DNA of 64,000 nt, from positions 372,001 to 436,000 of the forward strand of contig NZ_JBHEUZ010000001.1 in the NCBI RefSeq assembly GCF_041925275.1, written 5' to 3'. Below the pieces are notes generated by a model. That model ran no database searches and was not told where the DNA came from. It saw nothing but the letters and a program-made list of their open reading frames with translations. Positions 14,429-22,716 of this stretch are shown in pieces. Positions within the stretch are counted from its first letter, which is position 1; every line of letters starts with the position of its first letter. The stretch is from Parapedobacter pyrenivorans_A (GTDB lineage: Bacteria; Bacteroidota; Bacteroidia; Sphingobacteriales; Sphingobacteriaceae). A program made the translations under genes and the position numbers.

Positions 14429-16396
14429 TTACCATCCTGGGTTTTGGATCAGATTTCCGTTTGTATTCAATTCATTCAAATCGATGGGCCACAGGTAATC
14501 GGTAATGGTAAACCGTCGAGCTTGTTTAACTTCAAGCACGAAGAACGACTCACCCGTAGAGCCGGTGTGCGTCCACCCCCACACGGGCGACGAAAACTCG
14601 GCAACGGCCCGCTTATGCCGCCACATGTCCCAGAAATGCTGGCCTTCAAAGGCAAGTTCAACCGACCGCTCCTGGAGAATGATGTCGCGCATCCCTTCTT
14701 TCGTGAGGTGTTTGTTGACTGTCTTTGCCAAGCTGGCATCGGACCATACAGCCTCAACGTCTGGGATACCTGCGCGCTCGCGCACCAAGTTGACAGCATC
14801 ATACACCTCTTGGCTAGGGCCGCTGTACTCGTTGAGTGCTTCGGCCTTCATGAGGTAAAGATCGGCCATGCGCACCAGCGGGTATGGGAAACGGATAACC
14901 CGTTGCCACGCATTCGATTGCGACTCGGGGTGCACCAACTTCTGAACGCCGATGCCAGTAGCCAGGAAATCGGTAGCATGTGTAGACGAATTGTACCCAC
15001 CGTCGGAACCGTTGTACATCTTGGTATTTATCCGCACGGTGTGTGCCCGCCAAAATCCACCGGTAATCCCCAAGTTGGCATAAAAACGGGGTTCGCGGTT
15101 GAGGTACATATTGATGGTCTCGGCCCCCGGCTGCATGATGCCATTCAACTCGGCATACTCGGGATCAAGCAACCCGGGTGTTTGGGTAAGCTCATGCATG
15201 GTACTCATATTGAACGTAAGGTCCTCGTCAAGGGGTAGCCCATTGCGGGTGTAATAGCGCTCAACCATCTTGTAGGTGGCGGCCATCCATTGCCAAGAAT
15301 ACGCCGCGGTATTGATAACCCCATCGCCATAACCTGCCGGAAGGCGGATATTCGTAGAATGGGCGAGTTCTCCCTGGTCATAGTAATTGTGATTGGAATA
15401 ACCCCATACCAGCTCATTGTTCCAAGGATCGCATACGACCATGCGCAGATCGTAGAGCGTACGCATGTTTTCCCCATTTGCTTCGAAGGCCGGACGATCA
15501 TATATAAACGGTTCTTTCTGGAAGTGGTAAATCCCCAAACCGTTCTGCTCGGCAATCGCAATGGACTCATTGATGGCATCAAGGGCTTGCTTCCACTTCT
15601 CGTTATCGTATTGGAGCGGGAAGAAAGGCTGGCCGTCGTGGTCCACGAAATCGCCGAAGTACTCCTGGTTACCGTTGAAGAACGGGCTGGCACGATAAAA
15701 CAATACCCGGGCCTTAATGGCTTTTGCCGCCACCTGATCCACTTGCCCCATGTTACTCTCGGTGGCCCTTTCCGTGAGGTTAGGGATTGCCTCATCCATC
15801 AGCGCAAGGATGTAATTGAAGCAATCTTCCACTTTAGAACGCGGCAGGAACAGTTCCTCTTTCGAGGCTTCGGGCGAGACCATCTCGGTTGGGAGTACGA
15901 TGGGACCATATTGCCGTACCAACAAAAACGCATAGTATCCTTTCAAGAATGTAACTTGAGCAGCCCATTCAGCCTTCTCCAAATCACCCATATCCCGTAC
16001 ACTGTTAATGTTTTGCAGGAACACATCGCATTGGCGAAGGCCGTCGTACAGGCTCTTCGCGCCCTCGGTACCGGACCAAGTGCCCAACTGCGGACTGGTA
16101 ACACTTTGCAGACCGCGCATAATGCGAATGGCCCGCAGGTTACCCAGGTTATTATTGAGGTCGAGCCGACCTACAAATTCATCGCCCAACGACCAAGTGG
16201 ATAAGTGCGTATCGTCTACCCGGGGAATGTAATTATATACCCGTGCCAATGCCTCATAGGCTGTCTCCCGCGTATCAAATAGATCTTCCAGGGTCATGGT
16301 GTTGTCTGGAACCACATTGAGGTACTTGGTACAAGACTGTGATAACAGCGTTGCACACACCACTAACCCTACTTTCAAAAACGTCTTCATCTTCAT
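14429..16396 (-). CDS. SusD/RagB-family outer-membrane glycan-binding lipoprotein
   Basis: 655 residues. Lipoprotein signal peptide with LLSQSC, followed by TKYLNVVPDNTMTLEDLFDTRETAYEALARVYNYIP, the classical SusD opening. TPR-rich helices hold ATFLKGYYAFLLVRQYGPIVL and DQVAAKAIKARVLFYRASPFFNG; the end is the usual LNTNGNLIQNPGW. SusD proteins cap the SusC barrel and bind the incoming glycan. It follows SusC after six bases. At 655 residues it is slightly longer than average (500-600). Confidence 0.93.
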   Translation of the reverse strand: MKMKTFLKVGLVVCATLLSQSCTKYLNVVPDNTMTLEDLFDTRETAYEALARVYNYIPRVDDTHLSTWSLGDEFVGRLDLNNNLGNLRAIRIMRGLQSVTSPQLGTWSGTEGAKSLYDGLRQCDVFLQNINSVRDMGDLEKAEWAAQVTFLKGYYAFLLVRQYGPIVLPTEMVSPEASKEELFLPRSKVEDCFNYILALMDEAIPNLTERATESNMGQVDQVAAKAIKARVLFYRASPFFNGNQEYFGDFVDHDGQPFFPLQYDNEKWKQALDAINESIAIAEQNGLGIYHFQKEPFIYDRPAFEANGENMRTLYDLRMVVCDPWNNELVWGYSNHNYYDQGELAHSTNIRLPAGYGDGVINTAAYSWQWMAATYKMVERYYTRNGLPLDEDLTFNMSTMHELTQTPGLLDPEYAELNGIMQPGAETINMYLNREPRFYANLGITGGFWRAHTVRINTKMYNGSDGGYNSSTHATDFLATGIGVQKLVHPESQSNAWQRVIRFPYPLVRMADLYLMKAEALNEYSGPSQEVYDAVNLVRERAGIPDVEAVWSDASLAKTVNKHLTKEGMRDIILQERSVELAFEGQHFWDMWRHKRAVAEFSSPVWGWTHTGSTGESFFVLEVKQARRFTITDYLWPIDLNELNTNGNLIQNPGW

Positions 16397-16402
16397 TTTA
16401 TA

Positions 16403-19400
16403 TTAAAGCGACAACTGAATTCCTATGTTAAACCTTTTATTCGGCGGATAGCGTAATCCACGCCTACCCATCTCCGGATCCCACAGCTTGAAGCTACTGA
16501 ACACCAATGGATTTTCCGAACTCACATAAATCCGCGTTCCCTCGCCCAAGCCAATGTGTTTAAGCCCTTTGGGACTGTAGCCTATTTCCACGCTTTTCAA
16601 ACGGAGGAATGAACCATCACGCAACCACCACGACGACTGCTGGAGGTTATTCACAACCGGCTCGGTAGACAAACGGGGCCAGAACGCGTGCACATTCGGA
16701 TTGGTTTCCGTCCAATAATCCCTTGCCACCACTTCCAGCGCATTCCGACGGTTAACAAATGGCGCAATGCCTTCGTCATTATCATCCCCGCCACCTACAC
16801 CGGGATTGATAAAAAACGACACCCGATCGTTGCCTTGGAAAAAGAACGAGAAATCGAACCGCTTGTAACCGGCAGACAAACCGAAACCATACTGTATTTC
16901 CGGCACCGTCGGAAAGCCCAGTGGCACTTGGTCATTCCCGTTTATCACACCGTCGCCGTTGACATCTTTGTATTTGATATCGCCAGCCATGTACTCACCA
17001 AAGTCTTGGCGAGGCGAATTAGCGATTTCAGCTTCGTCCACAAACAACCGTTCGGCTACCAGCCCCCATTGCTGGTTGATGTTATGGCCCAATCGGCTCA
17101 GGTACTCATCGGCATAATCACGTTCATCGAGTTCCAGGTATTCATTGGAGGCATAGGTGAAATTGGCGCGGCCATTGAGCCAAAATTCGTTGTTGAAGAA
17201 GTGCTGGTAGGTGATGGAACCATCAAAACCCTGCGACATCGCTTTGCCTACATTGCCGCTGATGCTGGCTTCCAAGCCCGCCGTTGAAGGAAAGTTCTGA
17301 CGTACCATATAAATGTTGCTCCGGATATCCCTGAAGAAATCACCCTCGATTTTCAGCGCTTCGTTGAACATCCCGATTTCGGCACCTAAATTGTATTTTT
17401 CGGAGACTTCCCAGGTAATGTCGGCGTTGGCATACCGATTGATGTAATAGCCACTGTAGGCATTCATGAAATTGGTACCCCACCGGTATCCGTTATTTGT
17501 TGTATTGGTGCCACCGGTAAGGCCGATATCAGATAGGTAGAAAAACCGGTCTGCACGTTGAGCGATGGCGTCGTTGCCCACCAGCCCCCAAGTAGCGCGG
17601 AGCTTCAAGGTGCTGAAAATATCCGTTGCAGGCTCAAAGAATTTCTCGTTGGAAACCATCCAGCCCCCACCTACCGAAGGGAAAAACCCGTAGCGCTTGG
17701 AACCGTCGAACTTCTCCGAGCCGTTATACCCGTAGGCAAATTCGAAGAAATACCGATTATCGTAATCGTAGGTAGCCCTTCCGGAGTTACCCATGTTGCG
17801 TTCGGGCAACGTTTCGTAAATCGAGGTACTGTTACCGGCAGTCAGCAGTTTCTCTTCCATCATTCCCACGGTCATCAAGCCTACGGAATGTTTACCGAAT
17901 ACACGATCCCAATTAAAACGGCCTTCGAAATAATAATGCCCATCGGCATTCCGTCCGGGTTCAACATTACCTAGGAAGACCGACCCTGAATTTGGATTCA
18001 GTGAATACAGTGTATAGTCACCCGTTACCTGGTTGTAATCCTGTAACGAATAGAAGAACGGACTATAGGTACGCAGGCTCTGGTACTGGCTCCAGATATT
18101 GGCCGAGATACGGCCTTGGAATTTAAGCCCTTGTGTAATAAAATCGAAATCCTGCATCAATGTGGCTTGGGTAGTCAATCTACTTTCGTTCCGATCGTTG
18201 TACCCCCTTACCATAGACGCATAGGGGTTGGCCTTCATACCACCACCCACCCAGGTGTTGCCAAACAGCGTATGGTCGGCGAACTGGTTGGCTGCATCGG
18301 GCTCATAAACTGCGGGGAAATCAACCGGATTACTTTGCATGATTTGGTAGAAGATATCAGTCGCCGACGCCCAGGGGCCGTTATAGCGTTCGAATTGGCC
18401 CTGAATCCGAGTATCTAATGTGGTCGTAGGTGTCAATTTGAAAATAACGTTCGACCGGATAAATGCCCGGTTAATATCAATGTTATTGTTGAAATTATTG
18501 CGGTTATCCACCTTCAGCAAGCCTGTTTCTTTCTCCCAACCGGCAGACACATAATAATTGGCTACCTGCCCGCCACCCGAAAGATTCACATTGGCCTTGG
18601 TATTATTCGTTGATTTATTGAATAATGTTTCCTGCCAGTCCACATTCGGGAATAGCATGGGGCTCACGCCATCGATGGTAGATTGAATTTTTTGTTGTGA
18701 GTAGAGAGCGCCCAATAGGGGATCGCGGGTAATCCTCGCCTCGTTGTAAAGCTGCATATACTCCACCCCATCGAGCAGCTTGGTCATCTGCACAGGTGTA
18801 CTCACATTGAAATCGACCCGTGCATTTACCTGAACTGGCCCCTCACGGCCCGACTTCGTCGTGATCATGATGATACCGTTCGCTCCACGCGCACCGTAAA
18901 GCACCGTGGCCGACGCATCTTTTAGAATGGAAAAGCTTTCGATATCATCTGGCCTTAGCCGTGCCAACGCATCTGTCGTGGCTTCGAACCCATCGATCAA
19001 GATAAGGGGGGAGGTCTGGTAACCGAACGTGGTGACGCCCCGTATAAAGAACTGGGCATTATCCGCACCTGGCTCACCCGTGGTCTGGAACGAAACCATC
19101 CCCGGGATGCGACCGGCAAATGAGCTGGTCAGGTTGGCGGATGCAACTTTCAGGTCGGAAGCCTTCACCGTGGTGATCGACCCAACTACACTGGTTTTCT
19201 TCTGGGTACCGAACGCCACAACGGTAACTTCATCCAATTGGCTGGCATCGTCATACAACAGGATTTCCAATACATTGCGTTCCCCTACAACCTCACGTGC
19301 CGGGAGTTTCCCTACAAAAGAGAAAACCAGCGAGTCGCCAATGGCTGCCTCAATGGAAAATTCCCCATTGACATCGGTCTGGGTAGCGATGGCTTTTCCT

Positions 19401-19531
19401 TGCACCGATAAGCTGACTCCCGCCAGCGCTGACCCATCGCTCGCATCTTTCACAACCCCGGAAACGCGCTTGGTTTGGGCTACGCACACGCCATGCACTA
19501 GCAGCAAAAACAAAACTACAATAATTCTCAT
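16403..19531 (-). CDS. SusC/RagA-family TonB-linked outer membrane transporter
   Basis: 1042 residues from ATG 19531-19529 (MRIIVVLFLLLVHGVCVAQ, a clear signal peptide); an upstream in-frame start at 19666 would put 45 non-signal residues in front and is rejected. A carboxypeptidase-D regulatory-like domain (about 22-100) is followed by the TonB region DEVTVVAFGTQKKTSVVGSI and the plug with FFIRGVTTFG and ILKDASATVLYGARGANG. The barrel ends in RFNIGIQLSL. No STN domain, and no sigma/anti-sigma pair nearby, so regulation is not through FecR. Imports the glycan handed over by SusD. Confidence 0.94.
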   Translation of the reverse strand: MRIIVVLFLLLVHGVCVAQTKRVSGVVKDASDGSALAGVSLSVQGKAIATQTDVNGEFSIEAAIGDSLVFSFVGKLPAREVVGERNVLEILLYDDASQLDEVTVVAFGTQKKTSVVGSITTVKASDLKVASANLTSSFAGRIPGMVSFQTTGEPGADNAQFFIRGVTTFGYQTSPLILIDGFEATTDALARLRPDDIESFSILKDASATVLYGARGANGIIMITTKSGREGPVQVNARVDFNVSTPVQMTKLLDGVEYMQLYNEARITRDPLLGALYSQQKIQSTIDGVSPMLFPNVDWQETLFNKSTNNTKANVNLSGGGQVANYYVSAGWEKETGLLKVDNRNNFNNNIDINRAFIRSNVIFKLTPTTTLDTRIQGQFERYNGPWASATDIFYQIMQSNPVDFPAVYEPDAANQFADHTLFGNTWVGGGMKANPYASMVRGYNDRNESRLTTQATLMQDFDFITQGLKFQGRISANIWSQYQSLRTYSPFFYSLQDYNQVTGDYTLYSLNPNSGSVFLGNVEPGRNADGHYYFEGRFNWDRVFGKHSVGLMTVGMMEEKLLTAGNSTSIYETLPERNMGNSGRATYDYDNRYFFEFAYGYNGSEKFDGSKRYGFFPSVGGGWMVSNEKFFEPATDIFSTLKLRATWGLVGNDAIAQRADRFFYLSDIGLTGGTNTTNNGYRWGTNFMNAYSGYYINRYANADITWEVSEKYNLGAEIGMFNEALKIEGDFFRDIRSNIYMVRQNFPSTAGLEASISGNVGKAMSQGFDGSITYQHFFNNEFWLNGRANFTYASNEYLELDERDYADEYLSRLGHNINQQWGLVAERLFVDEAEIANSPRQDFGEYMAGDIKYKDVNGDGVINGNDQVPLGFPTVPEIQYGFGLSAGYKRFDFSFFFQGNDRVSFFINPGVGGGDDNDEGIAPFVNRRNALEVVARDYWTETNPNVHAFWPRLSTEPVVNNLQQSSWWLRDGSFLRLKSVEIGYSPKGLKHIGLGEGTRIYVSSENPLVFSSFKLWDPEMGRRGLRYPPNKRFNIGIQLSL

Positions 19532-20062
19532 GGTATCTAAATGGTTATTAAAAAAGTGAATACGTCCTTGGCTTGCCGCAAACAGGGGCAAACTACAACA
19601 TTCTAAGCACCGCACCACCGGGCGACTGCCCAAATAGCACCTGCTGATTCTCTGGTTGAAAAGCACTACGCCCCGTCAAATGAAATGAGGTGGGGCGCCC
19701 CGGCAATTAACCGCTAAAGTTTCTGATTTTGGGAATGGTAACCGATAGTTGCCAAGGCAATACACGGCCTGAAATGTGTCTGTTTTTCTTCATATTTGGT
19801 TATTTTAATTAGCAAGTGATGACGCTCCATCAATTGGTTTGTTTCATCGGCTTGTCGTAGACAAATATATATTATATTTCGATTACTTAAAATTTTTTTA
19901 CAGTTAAAAAAAGCTTAAATTATTTTAAAATTTAAGGTTATGCAGTCCCAACGGTGTTTAAATTCCTTAAATAGGCGCTATTCGGATGCGAGGTAAGCGG
20001 GTGATTTTTATATTTACATCCAATTCCGGATAGTCGGAAGTCATTGATAGGAAAATCCACTC
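19532..20062. other. Leader/promoter region of the SusC operon
   Basis: No gene. On the minus strand TATATTTG (19869-19862) is an exact TAnnTTTG box, predicting a leader of more than 300 bases before the SusC ATG. Long SusC leaders are known to be regulated after initiation in Bacteroidota. Only AT-rich sequence is seen around 19860-19950. TATATTTA (20010-20017) on the plus strand may serve the divergent GreA-like gene. Confidence 0.45.
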
Positions 20063-20536
20063 ATGGACAAAAAAGCGGTACTATATGGAACCAAGAAGGC
20101 TTCTTTGCTAGCTACGTGCAAGCAATATGTAGACCAGCGGCTCGCCAACGTGCGGCAAGCCATCGCTTCGGCAAGCGAAGCGGCCGCCGATGACACAAAA
20201 AGCAGCGCAGGTGACAAATTTGAGACGACTCGCGAGATGATGCAACAGGAACTAAGCCGACATCAACAGCTATTGGCAGACGCCAAGCGTATGGAACAGG
20301 TACTGACCAACTTGGACGTGAACGTGCACGAAGGCCCTGTGAAGCCCGGCAGCCTCGTACTGACAAACCATGGCAACTTTTTTATTGCCATCAGCATGGG
20401 CCACGTGCAAATAGACGGCGTGTCTTATTGGATTATTTCACCGGCATCGCCATTGGGCCAACGGCTCATCGGCGTAAAAACGCGCGACGAGATCGCTTTT
20501 AACGGCATGGTCTACCACATCACTGATACCGCATGA
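20063..20536 (+). CDS. GreA/GreB-like protein (often mislabelled 3-oxoacyl-ACP synthase)
   Basis: 157 residues. The N-terminal half (about 1-85) is a helical, coiled-coil-like region containing DDTKSSAGDKFETTREMMQQEL, the signature found in short GreA-like proteins of Bacteroidota. The C-terminal half (about 90-155) has the FKBP-like pattern GSLVLTNHGNFFIAIS, then ISPASPLGQRLIG and TRDEIAFNGMVYHI, like the transcript-cleavage factor C-terminal domain. It may bind RNA polymerase; the acidic tip residues needed for cleavage are not obvious. Standing alone and divergent from SusC. Databases often carry a wrong ketoacyl synthase label for this family. Confidence 0.7.
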   Translation: MDKKAVLYGTKKASLLATCKQYVDQRLANVRQAIASASEAAADDTKSSAGDKFETTREMMQQELSRHQQLLADAKRMEQVLTNLDVNVHEGPVKPGSLVLTNHGNFFIAISMGHVQIDGVSYWIISPASPLGQRLIGVKTRDEIAFNGMVYHITDTA

Positions 20537-20569
20537 TATAGCACGCTACAACAGCTGCTCCTTTTTCCT

Positions 20570-21172
20570 TTAAGGCAACACCCGCTGTATCGTCGTTGTA
20601 TCCATCGGGCTTATCGAATCCCGTAATATTTTTGCCTCTTCGAAGTGCTTTTTCAATGCCGGAAGTGTCTTTGCGGCGAACGCCTGCAGATCGGTATTGC
20701 GTGCGCCTGAAGCAGCATCCTCAAACAACGAAACCGCCCGGTCGTGATCTTTCACCATGATGTCGATGTATTCTTTTGCAAAGGCATCGCCCGATTTGTC
20801 CCGGAGTTTCCGTTGCTTGTCTACGTGGTCTTCACTGATGGCGGGCGGAAGCGTAATGTTGAGGCGTGTGGCGATTGCCAGGAGTTCATCGTTTGCCCGC
20901 TGATGATCCGTAACCATTCGCTGCGCGAAATCCTTGAGGCGCTGGTCGGTTACTTTCTTCAATGCCAGTTTACCCAATTCGATTTCCGCATGGTTCGCGT
21001 CCGCAGCCTTAACGGCAAAATCGGCATCTTGCTCATTAACCATGGCCGATGTATCGTTTACACCCTGTGCTTGTTCGATACTGTCGCTTGCGGCCCGCCG
21101 ATTGGTGTTGTTGCATGCAAGCATCACGCTTGATACCAAGGCTACTGCCCAAAAAAACTGTAGAGGTTTCAT
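20570..21172 (-). CDS. DUF4142 lipoprotein
   Basis: 200 residues. Signal peptide with VSSVMLAC (Cys about 20), then a Ser/Asp-rich linker and a ferritin-like four-helix DUF4142 domain: FAVKAADANHAEIELGKLALKK, RLKDFAQRMVTDHQRANDELLAIA, FAKEYIDIMVKDHDRAVSLFEDA. Periplasmic or outer-membrane lipoprotein of unknown function, frequent in stress regions of Bacteroidota and Proteobacteria. Tail-to-tail with the GreA-like gene. Confidence 0.85.
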   Translation of the reverse strand: MKPLQFFWAVALVSSVMLACNNTNRRAASDSIEQAQGVNDTSAMVNEQDADFAVKAADANHAEIELGKLALKKVTDQRLKDFAQRMVTDHQRANDELLAIATRLNITLPPAISEDHVDKQRKLRDKSGDAFAKEYIDIMVKDHDRAVSLFEDAASGARNTDLQAFAAKTLPALKKHFEEAKILRDSISPMDTTTIQRVLP

Positions 21173-21495
21173 AACATTTCAATTTAGTGACATACTTATT
21201 AGTGTCCATATATTTTCTTTTTTAAAGATCAAATAGCTCCACATATTGCGCCATTTAAGTTTGCATGCCTACGATGTACCAATCGCCCCCTTCCGGATTG
21301 CTTTGCCTTCCGTGCATCAACTATTCCCGACACGCTGTTTACTTTTGTGGGTTTATTGTTTGGAAAAATGCACACCTCCAATTCAGGGTCTGAATGGCAT
21401 GCATCGCGCAAAAAACCACCCAAAGCCATTCAATATTTCAATCCCGATTACCTTGGTACGGTGTACGCAACGACTGCTTTAAAAGGGAAAATACC
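21173..21495. other. Intergenic region, possible promoter only
   Basis: Nothing coding is convincing. TACTTTTG (21340-21347) matches TAnnTTTG on the plus strand and could drive the membrane-protein gene at 21496 with a leader of about 140 bases. Short frames crossing here (from 21347 and 21394) have no recognisable content before the ATG at 21496. Confidence 0.35.
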
Positions 21496-21879
21496 ATGGC
21501 AACTGTGGAGCATAGCAAAGCGCTGGGCAATGCATTCCTTATACAGGGGATTTATTTTGTCGTAACCGGCATATGGCCTTTGCTCAACATGGCTAGCTTC
21601 ATTACGGCAACGGGGCCAAAGCAAGATACCTGGCTCGTTGAGATGGTTGGCCTTTTATCCGCATCGATTGGATTGACGTATATCTCGGCAAACCTCCGAC
21701 GGAAACCCTTGCCTATTTTGCTCGGCTATACCACCTCGCTTAGCTTTCTTATCATGGATGTCGTGTATGTGATGCGTGGTAAAATCGATCGAATCTACCT
21801 TTTAGACGCGAGCATCCAAGTATTATTTATCTGCGCGATATCGCTGATGCTTGGATGGCGAAACCGCAAACAGCCGTAG
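21496..21879 (+). CDS. Small four-helix membrane protein, unknown function
   Basis: 127 residues from ATG 21496 (MATVEHSKALGNAFLIQG). Four hydrophobic segments are visible: about 12-31 (FLIQGIYFVVTGIWPLLNMA), 46-62 (LVEMVGLLSASIGLTYI), 70-88 (LPILLGYTTSLSFLIMDVV) and 99-119 (IYLLDASIQVLFICAISLML), with a positively charged end (WRNRKQP). I recognise no family with confidence. It lies in the stress/signalling block between DUF4142 and the LuxR-type regulator. Confidence 0.65.
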   Translation: MATVEHSKALGNAFLIQGIYFVVTGIWPLLNMASFITATGPKQDTWLVEMVGLLSASIGLTYISANLRRKPLPILLGYTTSLSFLIMDVVYVMRGKIDRIYLLDASIQVLFICAISLMLGWRNRKQP

Positions 21880-22068
21880 ATAGGAATCCCCCTACTAGCC
21901 CCTTTTCTTGTACCGCTGCTGGCGACTCGCTCATTGTACTAAACACTGTACATCCTGTATCCAAAAAACGAAGAATCTGAAAATAACTAAAACCTTTCTG
22001 TCGGTTGAAGCGTATTCCCTTACGATGCAATTAGCGAAAGCATCCATAAAATTTAGCTAGTCAGGCAT

Positions 22069-22716
22069 ATGGAAAATTCAGCAAAAATTATTTGGGCTTC
22101 CCCTCAATCGCTCGCGCGCGACGGTATCATTGCTCTTTTGGATCAAGAGCCCGATTTCACTTTTGCGGAGATTGTTTCCGAACAAGAAGACCTGAAGGAT
22201 GCAGTCAATGCAGCACCTACCACCAACCTATTAGTTGTTGATCATCTTTTGCTTAGCAACCGGGAACGGCTACTGTTGTCGCTCAAGGAAATTGCACCTC
22301 TGATGAAAGTCTTGGTGCTGTCGGGCATCGAATATGACGAAGATATCCTCGGCTTGATGAAATCGGGCGCGGATGGCTACATCGTCAATGAAGCGAATAA
22401 AGACGAGCTCATTTTCGCCATTAAACATATCCTCGCGGGCAACACTTATATCTGCACGGCCCTCTACCTCCAAGTACTGGAATCGATTGCGGTGTTGGAA
22501 CTCAAGAAAAAAGGGTCCGCGGTGGAATTTTCTCCCAGGGAAGAGCAAATTCTAAAGCTCATTCTAGAAGGGTATTCCAATCAAGAGATTGCCTATCAGC
22601 TTTTTACAAACAAACGTACCATTCTGAAATACAGGGAAAGCCTACTTCAGAAGACCGGTGCCCCCGATATTGGCACGGTCATCCGGATGGCACTCCAGCA
22701 AGGCGTACTGAGTTAA
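22069..22716 (+). CDS. LuxR/NarL-type response regulator with degenerate receiver
   Basis: 215 residues. N-terminal receiver fold (about 5-120) with D58 (LLVVD) and the switch Ser in VLVLSGIEYD. The acidic Mg2+-binding pair normally near residues 8-10 is replaced (IIWASPQSL), and the conserved Lys in the GYLLK-type motif is Asn (GYIVNEA). C-terminal LuxR HTH (about 147-210): FSPREEQILKLILEGYSNQEIAYQLFTNKRTILKYRESLLQKTG. It probably works without normal phosphorylation. The 3-prime end overlaps the convergent histidine kinase by four bases. Confidence 0.83.
   Translation: MENSAKIIWASPQSLARDGIIALLDQEPDFTFAEIVSEQEDLKDAVNAAPTTNLLVVDHLLLSNRERLLLSLKEIAPLMKVLVLSGIEYDEDILGLMKSGADGYIVNEANKDELIFAIKHILAGNTYICTALYLQVLESIAVLELKKKGSAVEFSPREEQILKLILEGYSNQEIAYQLFTNKRTILKYRESLLQKTGAPDIGTVIRMALQQGVLS

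Noticed and set aside
15290..16204. 304-codon frame antisense to SusD
   Set aside because: Shadow of the SusD gene; composition follows its reverse strand.
21347..21565. Frame preceding and overlapping the small membrane-protein gene
   Set aside because: Different frame from the four-helix protein, no hydrophobic or domain pattern, overlaps the better start at 21496.
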